A stretch of DNA of 10,316 nucleotides, taken from contig NW_019174165.1 in the NCBI RefSeq assembly GCF_001642475.1, forward strand, positions 1-10,316, in the 5' to 3' direction. Origin of the DNA: Fonsecaea monophora (Eukaryota; Ascomycota; Eurotiomycetes; Chaetothyriales; Herpotrichiellaceae). Position numbers and translations under genes: made by a program. Within the stretch, counting starts at the first letter, position 1. Each line of letters opens with the position of its first letter. The notes under the pieces were generated by a model. The model was not told the origin of the DNA. It was given only the letters and a program-made list of their open reading frames with translations, and did no database searches. Positions 1 through 7,332 of this stretch are shown here, one piece after another.

Positions 1-271
1 GAAGGGGCTGGAGGGGGAAGGAGGGGAAGTGTGTGTGATTGGTTGGAGGTGCGCGGTGAGATTGGTTAGAGGGAAAGTGGGGAGGAGTCTGTGTGATTGG
101 GCAAGATGGGCTGTTTTCCACGGGTTCTGCCTCGCGTCCAGGAATAGCGCGCTGGTCGGTGCCAGCTGGCGATTTACATCGACGTGTACATGCCCTAAAA
201 GAGAGCACGCGTCTGTCCGTGGCCCGCCAGTGGAGTGAACGCCGAACTCAGCCTCAGGGTCCAGGGGTTGG
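1..271. other. G-rich left flank with three inverted CCAAT boxes, no supported gene
   Basis: The first 110 bases are purine-rich on the plus strand, with several runs of four or five G. ATTGG occurs at 39-43, 61-65 and 96-100, which is CCAAT on the minus strand three times within 62 bp. The word GTGTGATTGG occurs twice (near 34 and at 91), so part of this may be an old imperfect duplication. Clustered CCAAT boxes are bound by the HAP/NF-Y complex in fungi, so this could be the promoter of a minus-strand gene starting left of the window; that is inference. Two short plus-strand open frames here show no recognisable domain and I do not call them. Confidence 0.3.
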
Positions 272-794
272 CTACGCGTTAAGCATTTCCTCTACGATGA
301 CTTCACGCCGCTCTCCCATATATTTCTGCAACAGACCCGCATAGTGGCCATCCTCTTCCTCCCAGAGGGTTTCATGTATACCGTGCTGGACAATCTTCCC
401 CACTTTGTTGTCCAACTTGTCCTTTTGCCTGACCTCTTCTTCGGCCTTTTCCTCAAAGTTAAAAAACCGGGATACATTCTCTATTAGCGGCAGCATCCTC
501 AATTTGAGCGATTTCGGTGTCGTTCTGATTTCAAAAGAGTACTATAACTCAGTGTGATACAAGCTCACTTCGTCACTTGCAAGTTACCCATCAAGAGCCC
601 AGGGCGAAATCTTTCAACACTTGAGATTCGGAGATAGCGATGATGCCCTCAGAAAGGTCTGCCTGTGTGAGATCATGACCTTTGAGAACGCCCAACTAGG
701 CGATTCCCACTGTTCGCAACTCCACCAGTTCCTCCTACTGCGCAGCAACTATCTCAGACCTGCCTATCTGACTGGCGAGCCCATTCCTCCAACG
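272..794 (-). pseudogene. Unidentified decayed coding sequence, possibly two exons
   Basis: I do not recognise the family. The 3' part (541 down to 272) is an open minus-strand frame of about 90 codons, rich in Glu/Lys, containing NFEEKAEEEVRQKD and HETLWEEEDGHYAG and ending EEMLNA-stop. Upstream, the frame 794-588 reads like coding (SEIVAAQ, EELVELRTVGIA, QADLSEGIIAISESQ) but carries TAG at 737-735, TAG at 698-696 and TGA at 593-591. A 46-nt segment 587-542 starts GTAACTT and ends TTATAG. Removing it joins the two parts in phase 0 and takes out two further stops, so it may be a relic intron; the donor is not ideal. The opposite strand has a 100-codon open frame (621-923) with no known domain, so strand assignment is uncertain. 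Confidence 0.35.
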
Positions 795-919
795 TTACTT
801 CATTCGTGGTGGTGGGCTAAACGGGCCAAATATCATCTCAAATACCCGGGTTCCGACCTACCAGAACATCGAGATTCAAAGGCCAGAGTTCACAGAATCG
901 ATGCAAAACGGGCGGAGGA

Positions 920-1590
920 TTGAGGTTATCCGAGAGACACTTGACAGCAATAAACAATAGCGATTTGATCGGTAACAAGGCAGGATACAGGCAGGCAGGA
1001 GTTGAACAGCGATTGATTCACCGAGGCGAACAACACCGTGATTTACAGAACCTGCTAATTGGCACGCCTGACTCTGTTCCAAGGAGGACCTGGAAAAAGC
1101 GGCATGAACACGGGAAACCAGGAAGGGCGTTGATTGCTACCGATATCGGCCAGCGTCAGAAACAGCAGCAGCAACATGCAGAAAAGGAGGAACAGCGATA
1201 TCAGGAGGAAGTACAAGAACAACCTGTGGTACAGGCACTACAGGAACATCGAAAGATTTCGGTTCCTGTAGAAAACACGAGGGAGGAAGAGGTAGATCAA
1301 ATTCTCCATGGTTAGTACATCCACCCCTAGTCCGGAGTCATGAACGGCCACGGCCACGTCACAGTCCTTCGCCTGAAACCTCGCCTGAACGAGTCCCGCC
1401 AGCGTCAACGGCGCCGCCAGCATTTGGCAGATGCAGACGTGTCCGCAAGCGAACGAAGAGGCCAGTTGAGGCCAGGCAACAAGGTCTTCTGCCTGAATCA
1501 CAGGATGACTAGATCTCTGAGAGATCAACACCAAGATTGGCTGTACAAACAGGCGGCAGCGAAGTCAGGCAATGGCGAGATCAGGAATGA
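920..1590 (+). pseudogene. Coding-like remains: Q/E-rich segment followed by R/P-rich tail
   Basis: Two plus-strand frames read like protein one after the other. Frame A (920-1315) has a basic stretch (RRTWKKRHEHGKPGRALIA) and then a Gln/Glu-rich, probably helical segment (QRQKQQQQHAEKEEQRYQEE), ending at TAG. Frame B continues to 1590 with a Pro/Arg-rich segment (RPRHSPSPETSPERVPP, then RRVRKRTKRPVEARQQGLL), interrupted by TAG at 1510-1512 and ending at TGA 1588-1590. A frameshift around 1280-1320 would join them. A charged Q-rich tail of this kind resembles the C-terminus of some fungal DDE transposases, but no catalytic motif is in view, so that is only a suggestion. The low-complexity composition also makes chance openness possible. 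Confidence 0.3.
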
Positions 1591-1681
1591 ATAGAATTAT
1601 GTCCAAGAGAAATGACCTCTATGTCAGATTCTACCGAACATTAGGCGAACTCGTCGCCCCAAGGCAGACCCTGAACTTCTA

Positions 1682-1766
1682 TCAGGCTGTCCCTGCCACC
1701 TTCCCGGTGGTGGTCGTGGTGATCGTGGTAGCAGCAGTGGCAGCAGAGAGACCAGTGTTGTTGCTG

Positions 1767-1799
<33 letters not shown>

Positions 1800-2146
1800 G
1801 TGTTGTTGTTATTAGTGTTGTTAGTGTTGGTGTTGGTGTTGTTGTTGTCGTCCGCCCACGCCATGTGGCCAGCAGTAGCAAGGGCGGTCCCGGCCTCGCG
1901 AAGCCGGTCACGCAGGAAGCCAATGGTGACTTCTTGGGCTGCAATGCGGGCGCGGGCAGAAGAGAGCCGGGAGCGAAGGAATTCGATGCTGGCTTGATTT
2001 GACTGTTGCAGGTATCGGTTCACGCCGGCCTCTGGAGAAGGGAGATCTTGAGATGCTCACTCTCGAAATTTTGCACTGGTCCGAGGGAAGAGAAGAGAAC
2101 ATGATGCGAGTTGGGCGAGGCGGCTCCTTTTGAAGGATTCTGCCAT
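1682..2146 (-). pseudogene. Coiled-coil protein with poly-Asn tail, one premature stop
   Basis: The minus-strand frame from ATG 2146 (context GACATGG, purine at -3 and G at +4) to TGA 1684-1682 spans 155 codons including the stop. It holds a basic N-terminus (MAESFKRSRLAQLASC), then an in-frame TGA at 2059-2057 (codon 30), then a helical region of about 50 residues with heptad-like spacing (NQASIEFLRSRLSSARARI, EVTIGFLRDRLREAG). Next comes an Asn/Thr-rich tract of about 30 residues written by the microsatellite, and a Thr-rich end. TGA from CGA by CpG deamination is a simple explanation of the break. I recognise no family. The frame staying open through the repeat and upstream of it argues for a former gene; alternatively translation starts after the TGA. 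Confidence 0.42.
1769..1848. repeat. (ATT)n microsatellite grading into (GTT)n
   Basis: Ten uninterrupted ATT units run from 1769 to 1798. They are followed to about 1848 by a degenerate mixture of GTT, ATT, AGT and GGT triplets. The triplet period is kept throughout, so on the minus strand it encodes Asn and Thr without breaking the frame of the coiled-coil protein. On the plus strand the same bases give a spurious Leu/Val-rich hydrophobic frame. Length variation between isolates is likely in a pure triplet tract of this length. Confidence 0.95.
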
Positions 2147-2408
2147 GTCCACCTGCTGCTGCCGTTACTGCTCGAGAACTGCGCTCCTTCCATTCTGTTG
2201 CTGCAAAATGAAGGCACATCCAGACTCTCTCGGTGTGTTCCTGTGCTCCTACCATTTCTGTTCCTGCCTGATGCTGCACAGTGTCTTGCAGAGGTGCACT
2301 CATGCGGGCGGTGTCTGCGTGCGTGGAAGGCGACCATCTCTTCTCTTGTCCTCCGCCAATCTCTCAATCTTTGGTTCAGTTACTCTCGTGGTACCACTCA
2401 GATACTGG
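2147..2408. other. Stretch without a supported gene
   Basis: This segment lies between the start of the minus-strand coiled-coil gene and the hairpin at 2409. Long open frames exist on both strands, including a Cys-rich plus-strand frame that runs on into the Helitron, but none carries a recognisable domain and they overlap each other. By position it would hold the promoter of the minus-strand gene and the DNA just outside the Helitron. I see no clear TATA box in it. Confidence 0.4.
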
Positions 2409-2438
2409 TACTGTAGGGGCCTCTCTGCCCCTACAGTA
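2409..2438. repeat. Perfect 12-bp-stem hairpin, candidate Helitron-terminal structure
   Basis: TACTGTAGGGGC (2409-2420) is exactly complementary to GCCCCTACAGTA (2427-2438), with a 6-base loop CTCTCT. A G-C pair is possible one step further out after one mismatch. Helitrons end in a short hairpin followed by CTRR, and some fungal and Helentron-type elements also carry hairpins at the 5' end. This one lies about 260 bp upstream of the Helitron coding remains. CTGA, which fits CTRR, occurs 6 bp after the stem (2445-2448), which would instead suit the 3' end of a separate, minus-side element. Its role is therefore open; the structure itself is plain. Confidence 0.7.
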
Positions 2439-2467
2439 ACCCAGCTGAAACGTCATGTGTCTGCACC

Positions 2468-2590
2468 GTCACGTGACTGGAAAGCCCAATCGGGTTGCCG
2501 AATAACAACAACGCCTTCAGACGTAAACAATCCTGTTGAGATCTCTGTTCACGTCTCCATTGATGTCTCCGCGCCTAGACTATATATAAA
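2468..2590 (+). promoter_or_regulatory. Promoter-like segment of the Helitron gene
   Basis: GTCACGTGAC at 2468-2477 is a 10-bp palindrome with a CACGTG E-box core, a typical fungal bHLH or bZIP-like target. CCAAT follows at 2486-2490, and TATATATAAA at 2581-2590 is a strong TATA box. The first ATG after it is at 2636 (46 bp from the TATA box), but that frame is soon closed; the ATG at 2670 opens the conserved Cys-motif frame. Order and spacing fit a polymerase II promoter for the RepHel gene. Binding factors are inferred from motif shape only. Confidence 0.5.
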
Positions 2591-2669
2591 ACTGATCCAA
2601 TTGGTTTCTTTACTACCCTCATTTATCTACTCGAGATGTCTGCAGAGCCTTATTCATTCATGTGCAGGA

Positions 2670-2945
2670 ATGCCTCCCGAACTGCCTCCAGAGCTGCCTT
2701 CATCCTCCCTCGAAGACTCCGATTCCCTCAGACCATGCAGTGGCTGCCATCGATCAAGTCCGAGAGAAAGCTTCCGACCTATGCTTGGTAACAGGGAGAC
2801 GGCCCAGTGTCTTGAGTGCCGTCAAAGAGTTGGATCGATCATGTCAAGAAAACGCAGCGCTGTACAGGTGCCATTGTCCAGCCCAATTCAACCTCCACGT
2901 CCTCCTCCAGGACGGCCTATAAGCTTCAAGAGTCAGGCAGCATGA
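2670..2945 (+). pseudogene. Helitron RepHel N-terminus with CxxC...CxxC motif
   Basis: From ATG 2670 the frame begins with a Pro/Glu/Leu-rich leader (MPPELPPELPSSS) and then a small Cys-motif unit: C23 and C26 in PCSGCHRSSPRESF, and C47 and C50 in AQCLECRQRV. The 20-residue gap between the Cys pairs and the surrounding RESFRPMLGNRET text match what I know of the start of ascomycete Helitron proteins; it probably binds zinc. The frame then enters a Pro-rich stretch and stops at 2943-2945, where the intact protein would continue, so a frameshift lies before the stop. This start is chosen because upstream ATGs are out of frame with the motif. Confidence 0.7.
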
Positions 2946-3660
2946 AACTGCGTTCTTTCGCCGTGGACTACATCATCAGGGTATACTTGCTCAGGCAGCG
3001 GCCAGAAAACAACGAGTTGCCATCTCCGGAGACCATCGAGCTCGACACCGTGCAGGCGAGGAGACGTCGCCATCGCCAGGGTTGTCTCAATTAGCTAGCC
3101 AGTTAATAGAGAGCCCTGTGAGGCATTTCTCCATTCCAGGTGCATCACAACGATTCCAATCTTCTATTCTTAATTCTCCAAGTTCTATTTCTAGCCGGGC
3201 GAATCCTTCACAGAGCGTCATCTACACAGGTTGACAATCTGGAGATGCTTGATCCACCCCTGGATCCCTACGATCCTGATAGTCCTGCCCTAACAGAGCG
3301 AGATTGGCAATATATTCAGGACTTTCATAACGCCCTGAAGCCAGACAAGATCGAGGGCGATGGTTTGACATGAAGTTGAGTCATGACTGTGTTTGCGCTC
3401 GTTGCATTCGCGTTGACAGCATTGGCCCAGACAGGCGAGAGAGAATCATCTCAATCCTGGCCTTCGTCCCCTCACACAGATCGAAGAGAAGTTGGTCGCT
3501 CGTGCCCGTGTCTTCGTTGAGATCCATCAGGTCCGTGGAGTACAACTTCGCTATGGAGACCACATCGTGAAATTCCTCAGGGACACTGGTTTTCCTCCGT
3601 CAACACCATCCTGGCTACAGAGACATCGAGATCCGCACTATCAACCTGAATACTTCGCCT
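2942..3660 (+). pseudogene. Helitron RepHel N-terminal linker region, frame-scrambled
   Basis: This is continuous protein-like text spread over all three plus frames. A frame to about 3058 has PENNELPSPETIELDTVQA. A second frame (about 3059-3228) is Ser-rich (EETSPSPGLSQLASQL, NSPSSISSRANPS). A third (3240-3373) has LDPPLDPYDPDSPALTERDW and DFHNALKPDKIE. Then KLSHDCVCARCIRVD gives another CxxC unit near 3372-3420, and a further frame from 3474 reads TQIEEKLVARARVFVEIHQV and GDHIVKFLRDTGFPPS. Order and content agree with the region before the Helitron-like N domain in fungal RepHel proteins. At least four frame changes are needed, all compatible with small indels. Confidence 0.7.
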
Positions 3661-4272
3661 GAGGATGTACCTGTTGACCATCGCCTTCTGGTTCAGGAGC
3701 TTGAGGCGGAGACAGAGCAGGATCTTGACAATCAGGACGTTCCAGATGTTGCAGACGAGGACGAAGGGGTGGACACATCTATTGTTCCTGATCTCGCTGC
3801 CACTGAGGCCGAGATTCAAAGACTGCGTAACCAGATGAGGCCAGAACCACGCTATTTAATGATGCCCTCTCCGTCACACGCAGCTCTCCGAGTTCAACAG
3901 GAGCTAGCCAATGCGGTCTTGGCCTTTCCAAGTCTCTTTCCAAGTGGTGATGCTGAGTTTGCGACACCCTGTTTGCGAACAGTCGGCTGTGTTGACATGG
4001 TTAGACACCTGAAATACTAAGATGGCTGATTCGCAAACCATCCTCGGTTCCGTCACGTGGTATTTAACACCATAATGAGGACTCAGATCAACACTCGAGC
4101 GTGGTTCTTTGTGAACCAGAATGTCGATTGGCGTTCTGAAGAACAGCGATCAACACGCTACGAACTGCAAGATGGCGGCGAGACAATCAGCGCCGCCAGT
4201 CGCCGCTGTAGAAGTATATTATCACGGCGCAGCCTTGAACAGGAGAGATCGCTGTTAAGGGTGCAATTATGA
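3603..4272 (+). pseudogene. Helitron-like N domain of RepHel, truncated
   Basis: One frame runs from an acidic linker (about 3670-3780) into the Helitron-like N domain (Pfam Helitron_like_N type). Landmarks are VQQELANAVLAFPSLFPSGD, then CLRTVGCVDMVRHLKY, a TAA at 4018-4020 and a TGA at 4027-4029, and HPRFRHVVFNTIMRTQI with ARGFF-like text after it (NTRAWFFVNQNVDW). The FPSLFPSG and FNTIMRTQ blocks are the diagnostic ones. The frame stays readable to about 4200 and stops at 4270-4272. In intact proteins this domain is followed by the HUH/two-tyrosine nuclease core; none of that appears before the next recognisable block at about 4400. A large internal deletion is the simplest reading. Confidence 0.82.
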
Positions 4273-4398
4273 CATGAATTCTGAGACGAAGGAATCTAAC
4301 TAGTGGTTGCGGCGATGGCGCGAAAGATTAAGTTGTGCGCGATCAGCCTCGTGTGGGGTATCCAGCCTTGTGCGGGGTAGTCAGGTGCTCAGACCGTG
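4273..4398 (+). other. Helitron internal deletion scar, no recognisable coding
   Basis: These 126 bases separate the truncated Helitron-like N domain from the post-Rep block. No HUH motif, paired-Tyr motif or other helitron landmark can be read in any plus frame. In complete elements the Rep catalytic domain, several hundred codons, lies at this place. The segment is therefore the likely site of one of the two big internal deletions; its exact breakpoints cannot be fixed without an intact relative. Confidence 0.55.
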
Positions 4399-5108
4399 AT
4401 ATATATACTGCGACCTGAGCGCCTGGACAATCTCAAGTACCTCGGCTTCGTCCGCCGGTATAACTTCCCCGTTAATTTGTAGAGGATATCAAGCTTCGAC
4501 CGTTCGCAAAGCCTCTAGTTCTGAACTACTATCCTCGCTATAAGCAGGAGGCAAACCCGGAGGACTATGCCATGCTGAAGGTATTGCTTCATGTCCCATT
4601 GTGCGATATTAATGAATTACGGAGGCTAGACATCGATGATGGCTTTGAGACCTTTACTAAGGGCTGGGATTACTGGAATTCAACCCGTGTCAGAACTCTC
4701 CGCCTTGATTTCATGGGGGAACTTCCTCCGGAGCCTGAGGACGATGGTCTCGAGGATCTGAATGTTGATGATAATGCGAATGTTGAAGGGTCCTGGGAAG
4801 AGCTTGCAAAGCAACTCCCCCATCGAGATAATGGTGTCCGTGAAGACGATCCAGAAAGATTATGAGAACGTGACTTCGATCGCCACTACGATTAGACACC
4901 TCGTGTTGGCCATTGTACCATTCCGGACTACTGCTAGAAACAGTCGAAGATTAACAATCCTGCCAATCTCGTAGTCCATTCGTGTGCGGATCCAGACGCC
5001 CTGGAGGCTAAGCAGAGACAGCCTTATGACCATTTCGTCACCCACTATCAGCTTGAACTTGCTGGGCTCCAAAACAAACAGCTCCTGATCAATCCCGATG
5101 GTAAGGCC
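4399..5108 (+). pseudogene. Helitron RepHel segment between Rep and helicase
   Basis: A first frame (about 4399-4481) reads LRPERLDNLKYLGFVRRYNF and ends at TAG. A shift then gives VLNYYPRYKQEANPEDYAML and LLHVPLCDINELRRLDIDDG, which match the block after the Rep domain in fungal Helitrons, where Tyr/Pro-rich text leads into a stretch ending in acidic residues. The same frame continues through TGA 4863-4865 and two TAGs into DPDALEAKQRQPYDHFVTHY and GLQNKQLLINPDG, the lead-in to helicase motif I. The 276-codon open frame on the opposite strand (4860-5690) is a shadow of this and the next block. Confidence 0.72.
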
Positions 5109-5630
5109 CAGAACAGGAAAACCACACGTAATCATGCTGGTCCCGGCTACACTAGAAGAGACGGCGAGATGCCATGGAAAGGCCAGTCCAATTGCGCGTG
5201 TGGCACTTGCTGGCGTCGCCGCCCACGCGATCAGTGGACGAACACCGCATGCACAGTTTAAGTTGCCTGTCCAGTTTGTCAAGGGATTCGATGCGCTCAG
5301 CATCCAAAACCTGACGGCGTTACAAAACGGCGAACTCAGCCATGTTTGGTATCTCATCATTGACAAAAAGTCCATGATTCTATAAAGATATTGACCTGGA
5401 TTGACCAGCGATTGAAAGAGATCTTCGAGGACAAGAGCAATACGAAATTTGGCGGAATGAACATCGTGATTGCGGGCGATTTCTGGCAACTCCCTGCCGC
5501 TCGAACACAGTTTCGGATCACGACTGCTTGCGCCATCACAGTTCACAAGGCGCAGGACATCACAGTGAGCAAAGCAATTATAGATATAAAGCGGGTAGCA
5601 ACTCAACTGAATGGGAAACATCTCGTATAG
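5098..5630 (+). pseudogene. Pif1-type helicase domain of RepHel, damaged and shortened
   Basis: This is the superfamily 1B DNA helicase part that unwinds DNA during rolling-circle transposition. Seen in order: a wrecked Walker A (RTGKPHV, near 5113-5133, in place of a GTGKS loop); motif Ia (GVAAHAISGRTPH); LPVQFVKGFDALSIQNLTAL; motif II LIIDKKSM at 5353-5376, with Lys where the DE(K/I)SM motif has the catalytic Glu; a frameshift near 5385; motif III GDFWQLP at 5475-5495; then after only 12 residues AITVHKAQDITVSKA (from 5532), which belongs to the C-terminal motif V/VI region. The stretch normally between the last two, well over a hundred residues, is missing. It ends at TAG after 5627. Loss of Walker A, of the motif II Glu and of the middle makes activity impossible. 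Confidence 0.9.
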
Positions 5631-5958
5631 AACAGGCTTAGCATTCGTATGGCACGTGATGAGCTCCGAGAGACGGTCGGCGAAAACCACATCTTTGGCA
5701 CCTTTACTCCACCGCGATAATGTCTACGGTGAATCAGGAAACGCTGACTTGATTGAGCATGCTGCAACATGCCCTGAAATATTTTCATTCCATCGCCGTA
5801 TTATCGAATTCAATTTCCGTTTAGCTTCGTGGGCAGATTCGGAATAGCAGCTACGGCCAGGTGCACGCTCCTCATTGATAACCTCATTCTTATCATGGTT
5901 ACTAAGACTGAATTGGCACCATTTCCAGTGAATATAGGTAACATCTCAACAGGAAAAT
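5631..5958. other. Stretch without a supported gene, probably Helitron 3' flank
   Basis: A plus frame (5611-5847) reads through part of this segment; only its start (SYRTGLAFVWHVMSS) faintly recalls the GLxFVAxSR block that follows the last Pif1 motif, so some C-terminal helicase sequence may persist to about 5680. After that I recognise nothing coding on either strand. The base composition is ordinary, with no RIP-like depletion of CpA/TpG. No Helitron 3' end (hairpin followed by CTRR) could be placed here with confidence. Confidence 0.35.
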
Positions 5959-6346
5959 TTATCGCCGTTTTAGGAAGTAGTAGGCAGCTATTTCAGACAT
6001 CATTTCAGTCACTACCATAAGTGTAGGGGCGTGTAGTCGCGGGAGAACTGCGCCTCTTGGATTAGCATCGCAATCAACTTCTCCAGTGATCTTCTTGCGT
6101 AGTTCGAAGCTAAAAAAGATCATCTGATAATCCCAGAAATCTAATTCAATTACAGTGTACTTAATTTCCACCGATTTCCTCCATGCCCACTAGAATACTT
6201 CGCAAGCAAGACAATACAGCCGCATCACATCCTCTCGTTCCATTGGAGGTACAGGGCATACAGTACAATCTAGTAGCACTCTTCAAGGCACTCTCCCAAC
6301 CTCTTTGTGGAGTGGCGATGACAACTTTCCCCGAGAGGGCCTGGGT
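5959..6346 (-). pseudogene. Unidentified coding remains in two overlapping minus frames
   Basis: Family not recognised. Frame one is open from just after TGA 6349-6347 to TAA 6163-6161 and reads GKVVIATPQRGWESALKSA, RLYCMPCTSNG and ILVGMEEIGG. Frame two is open from after TAG 6192-6190 to TAA 5961-5959 and reads KYTVIELDFWDYQMIFFSFE, KITGEVDCDANPRG, HAPTLMVVTEMMSEIAAYYF. The frames overlap by about 28 bp (6163-6190), so a single indel near 6170-6190 would join them into about 125 codons; an intron ending at the TTCTAG at 6190-6195 is the alternative. No start codon opens frame one, so the 5' end is missing or lies in another exon. It lies directly 3' of the spliced gene on the same strand and might once have been part of it. 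Confidence 0.4.
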
Positions 6347-6369
6347 TCAGCGTTATTCATAATTAGGCA

Positions 6370-6929
6370 TCAGCTGTCCCTCGGTATATCGATGCCCATT
6401 TCTTTGAAGTAGATCTTGAAATCGGTCCTGGCTGGTTGTTGTCAGACCTAGAACAGAACTGGTTGAACGCGGCTTACACTTCGCTTTCCGAGACACCAAA
6501 TATCTCCCCCATTTTTTGGAAGTCCAGCTCGATATTGCTGAACAAATGAGTCCATGCGAGCACCAGAACCATGGTGTCTGGTGGCCGTTTTCCAACGTAC
6601 GACTGTTCGTCTGGACCTGCTGATGACGCAGGAGGGCTTGATGGACTGTCATCCGTTCCTGGGGTTCGTGGTTCGATCTCTATAATCTCTAACATGTGTC
6701 CATCAAGCCTCAAGCCTTGATCTTTGAGAAGTTCTTCAAAGGCTTCGTCGCTAAAAAATATGTTTTATCAGCTTCATCCTTGCCAGCGGTGAAGGCGAAC
6801 TTACGTCGCTTCTGGTCCCATTTTGAGAAGATCCTGGATCAGCATCCAGTCGTCGTTGTCTTCACCGAAGACCTCATAAGCACGGGAAAAAATGGCAAAC
6901 AACATCGATGCTCGATCAATATCCGCCAT
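6370..6929 (-). CDS. Three-exon gene, hypothetical protein of about 151 aa
   Basis: The model is complement(join(6370..6427,6478..6750,6805..6929)). The start ATG at 6929-6927 sits in AAACCATGG, a good fungal context (MADIDRASMLFAIFSRAY). Intron 1 (6804-6751, 54 nt) has GTAAGT, a GCTGAT branch-like site and a T-rich TTTTTTAG acceptor, and removes an in-frame TAA. Intron 2 (6477-6428, 50 nt) has GTAAGC, CTGAC 14 nt before the acceptor and CCAG, and also removes a TAA; it leads to TDFKIYFKEMGI and a TGA. The acceptor four bases earlier gives a different tail (QDRFQDLLQRNGHRY). The product is acidic, with a Ser/Pro linker (DDSPSSPPASSAG) between two predicted helical parts. No signal peptide, membrane segment or known domain is seen. 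It may be live. Confidence 0.55.
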
Positions 6930-7332
6930 GGTTTCGTTGATATCATTCCAGAGGCAAAGGTCTTGAAGTCTGAGCTGAGTACAAGGAGGAAAAAGTCGGT
7001 GAACAGCGCGGCAGGCAAAATTTGTCGCGTGACGGTGCCCTACTCCTATCGGGAAAGTGAGCCGAATAATTTCCACCGCGGCACACAACAAATCCGCAGG
7101 CGCGCCAGATAAATTTCATACTAATCAAGTTATCACACTCACAGTGCAATGATGGGATTGCATGCTTTCCAGAGGGCTGGTTAGTGCATTTCTATCTCAA
7201 CGTAAGAGACAAGGTCGAAGATAACTTTAACGTTGCTACATATCGCACCGCACTAATGCCAGCTGATAGCCACTACATGCAGTTTCCGCTTTCATGCCCT
7301 CCTGATTCTCCAAAATCTACCGATTCCTCAAA
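6930..7332. other. Divergent intergenic region
   Basis: About 400 bp separate the minus-strand spliced gene (start at 6929) from the plus-strand WOPR remnant (ATG 7333), so this would have held both promoters. The minus frame of exon 1 stays open upstream to a stop at 7118-7116 without an ATG, which supports starting the gene at 6929. I see no convincing TATA box. A plus frame at 7184-7405 overlaps the WOPR frame and is taken as a shadow. Confidence 0.4.

Larger units (their letters stand above)
2409..5630 (+). mobile_element. Degenerate, internally deleted Helitron (rolling-circle transposon)
   Basis: From 2670 to 5630 the three plus-strand frames together preserve, in order, the pieces of one fungal Helitron RepHel protein: a Cys-motif N-terminus, acidic linkers, a Helitron-like N domain, a post-Rep segment and a Pif1-type helicase. 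The frame changes many times through indels and there are in-frame stops, so no full protein can be made. The HUH endonuclease core and the middle of the helicase are absent, so the copy is non-autonomous and dead. The left edge is placed at the hairpin at 2409 only as a working choice; the right edge is unknown and could reach about 6030, where TGTAGGGGC recurs. There is no RIP signature here. Confidence 0.85.

Noticed and set aside
621..923. 100-codon plus-strand frame
   Set aside because: No recognisable domain, and the opposite strand gives text that links to a well-preserved downstream block. Not fully excluded, so it is mentioned under the minus-strand entry.
1572..1997. Plus-strand frame with about 40 Leu/Val in a row, like a membrane protein
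   Set aside because: The hydrophobic tract is the ATT/GTT microsatellite read in one phase; the flanks carry no domain, and the minus frame makes better sense.
2130..2669. Long plus-strand Cys-rich open frame running into the Helitron N-terminus
   Set aside because: Only the part from ATG 2670 matches Helitron sequence. Upstream it reads through the hairpin, the TATA box and presumed untranslated DNA with no domain, and it overlaps the minus-strand coiled-coil gene.
4860..5690. 276-codon minus-strand open frame, one of the longest in the window
   Set aside because: It is antisense to the Helitron pre-helicase and Pif1 blocks, whose plus-strand motifs (LIIDKKSM, GDFWQLP, AITVHKAQ) are unmistakable; the minus protein has no recognisable domain.
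6022..6040. TGTAGGGGC as a confirmed Helitron 3' end
   Set aside because: Only 9 bases match one arm of the 2409 hairpin; no stable stem with CTRR after it could be drawn here, so it is reported only as a lead.
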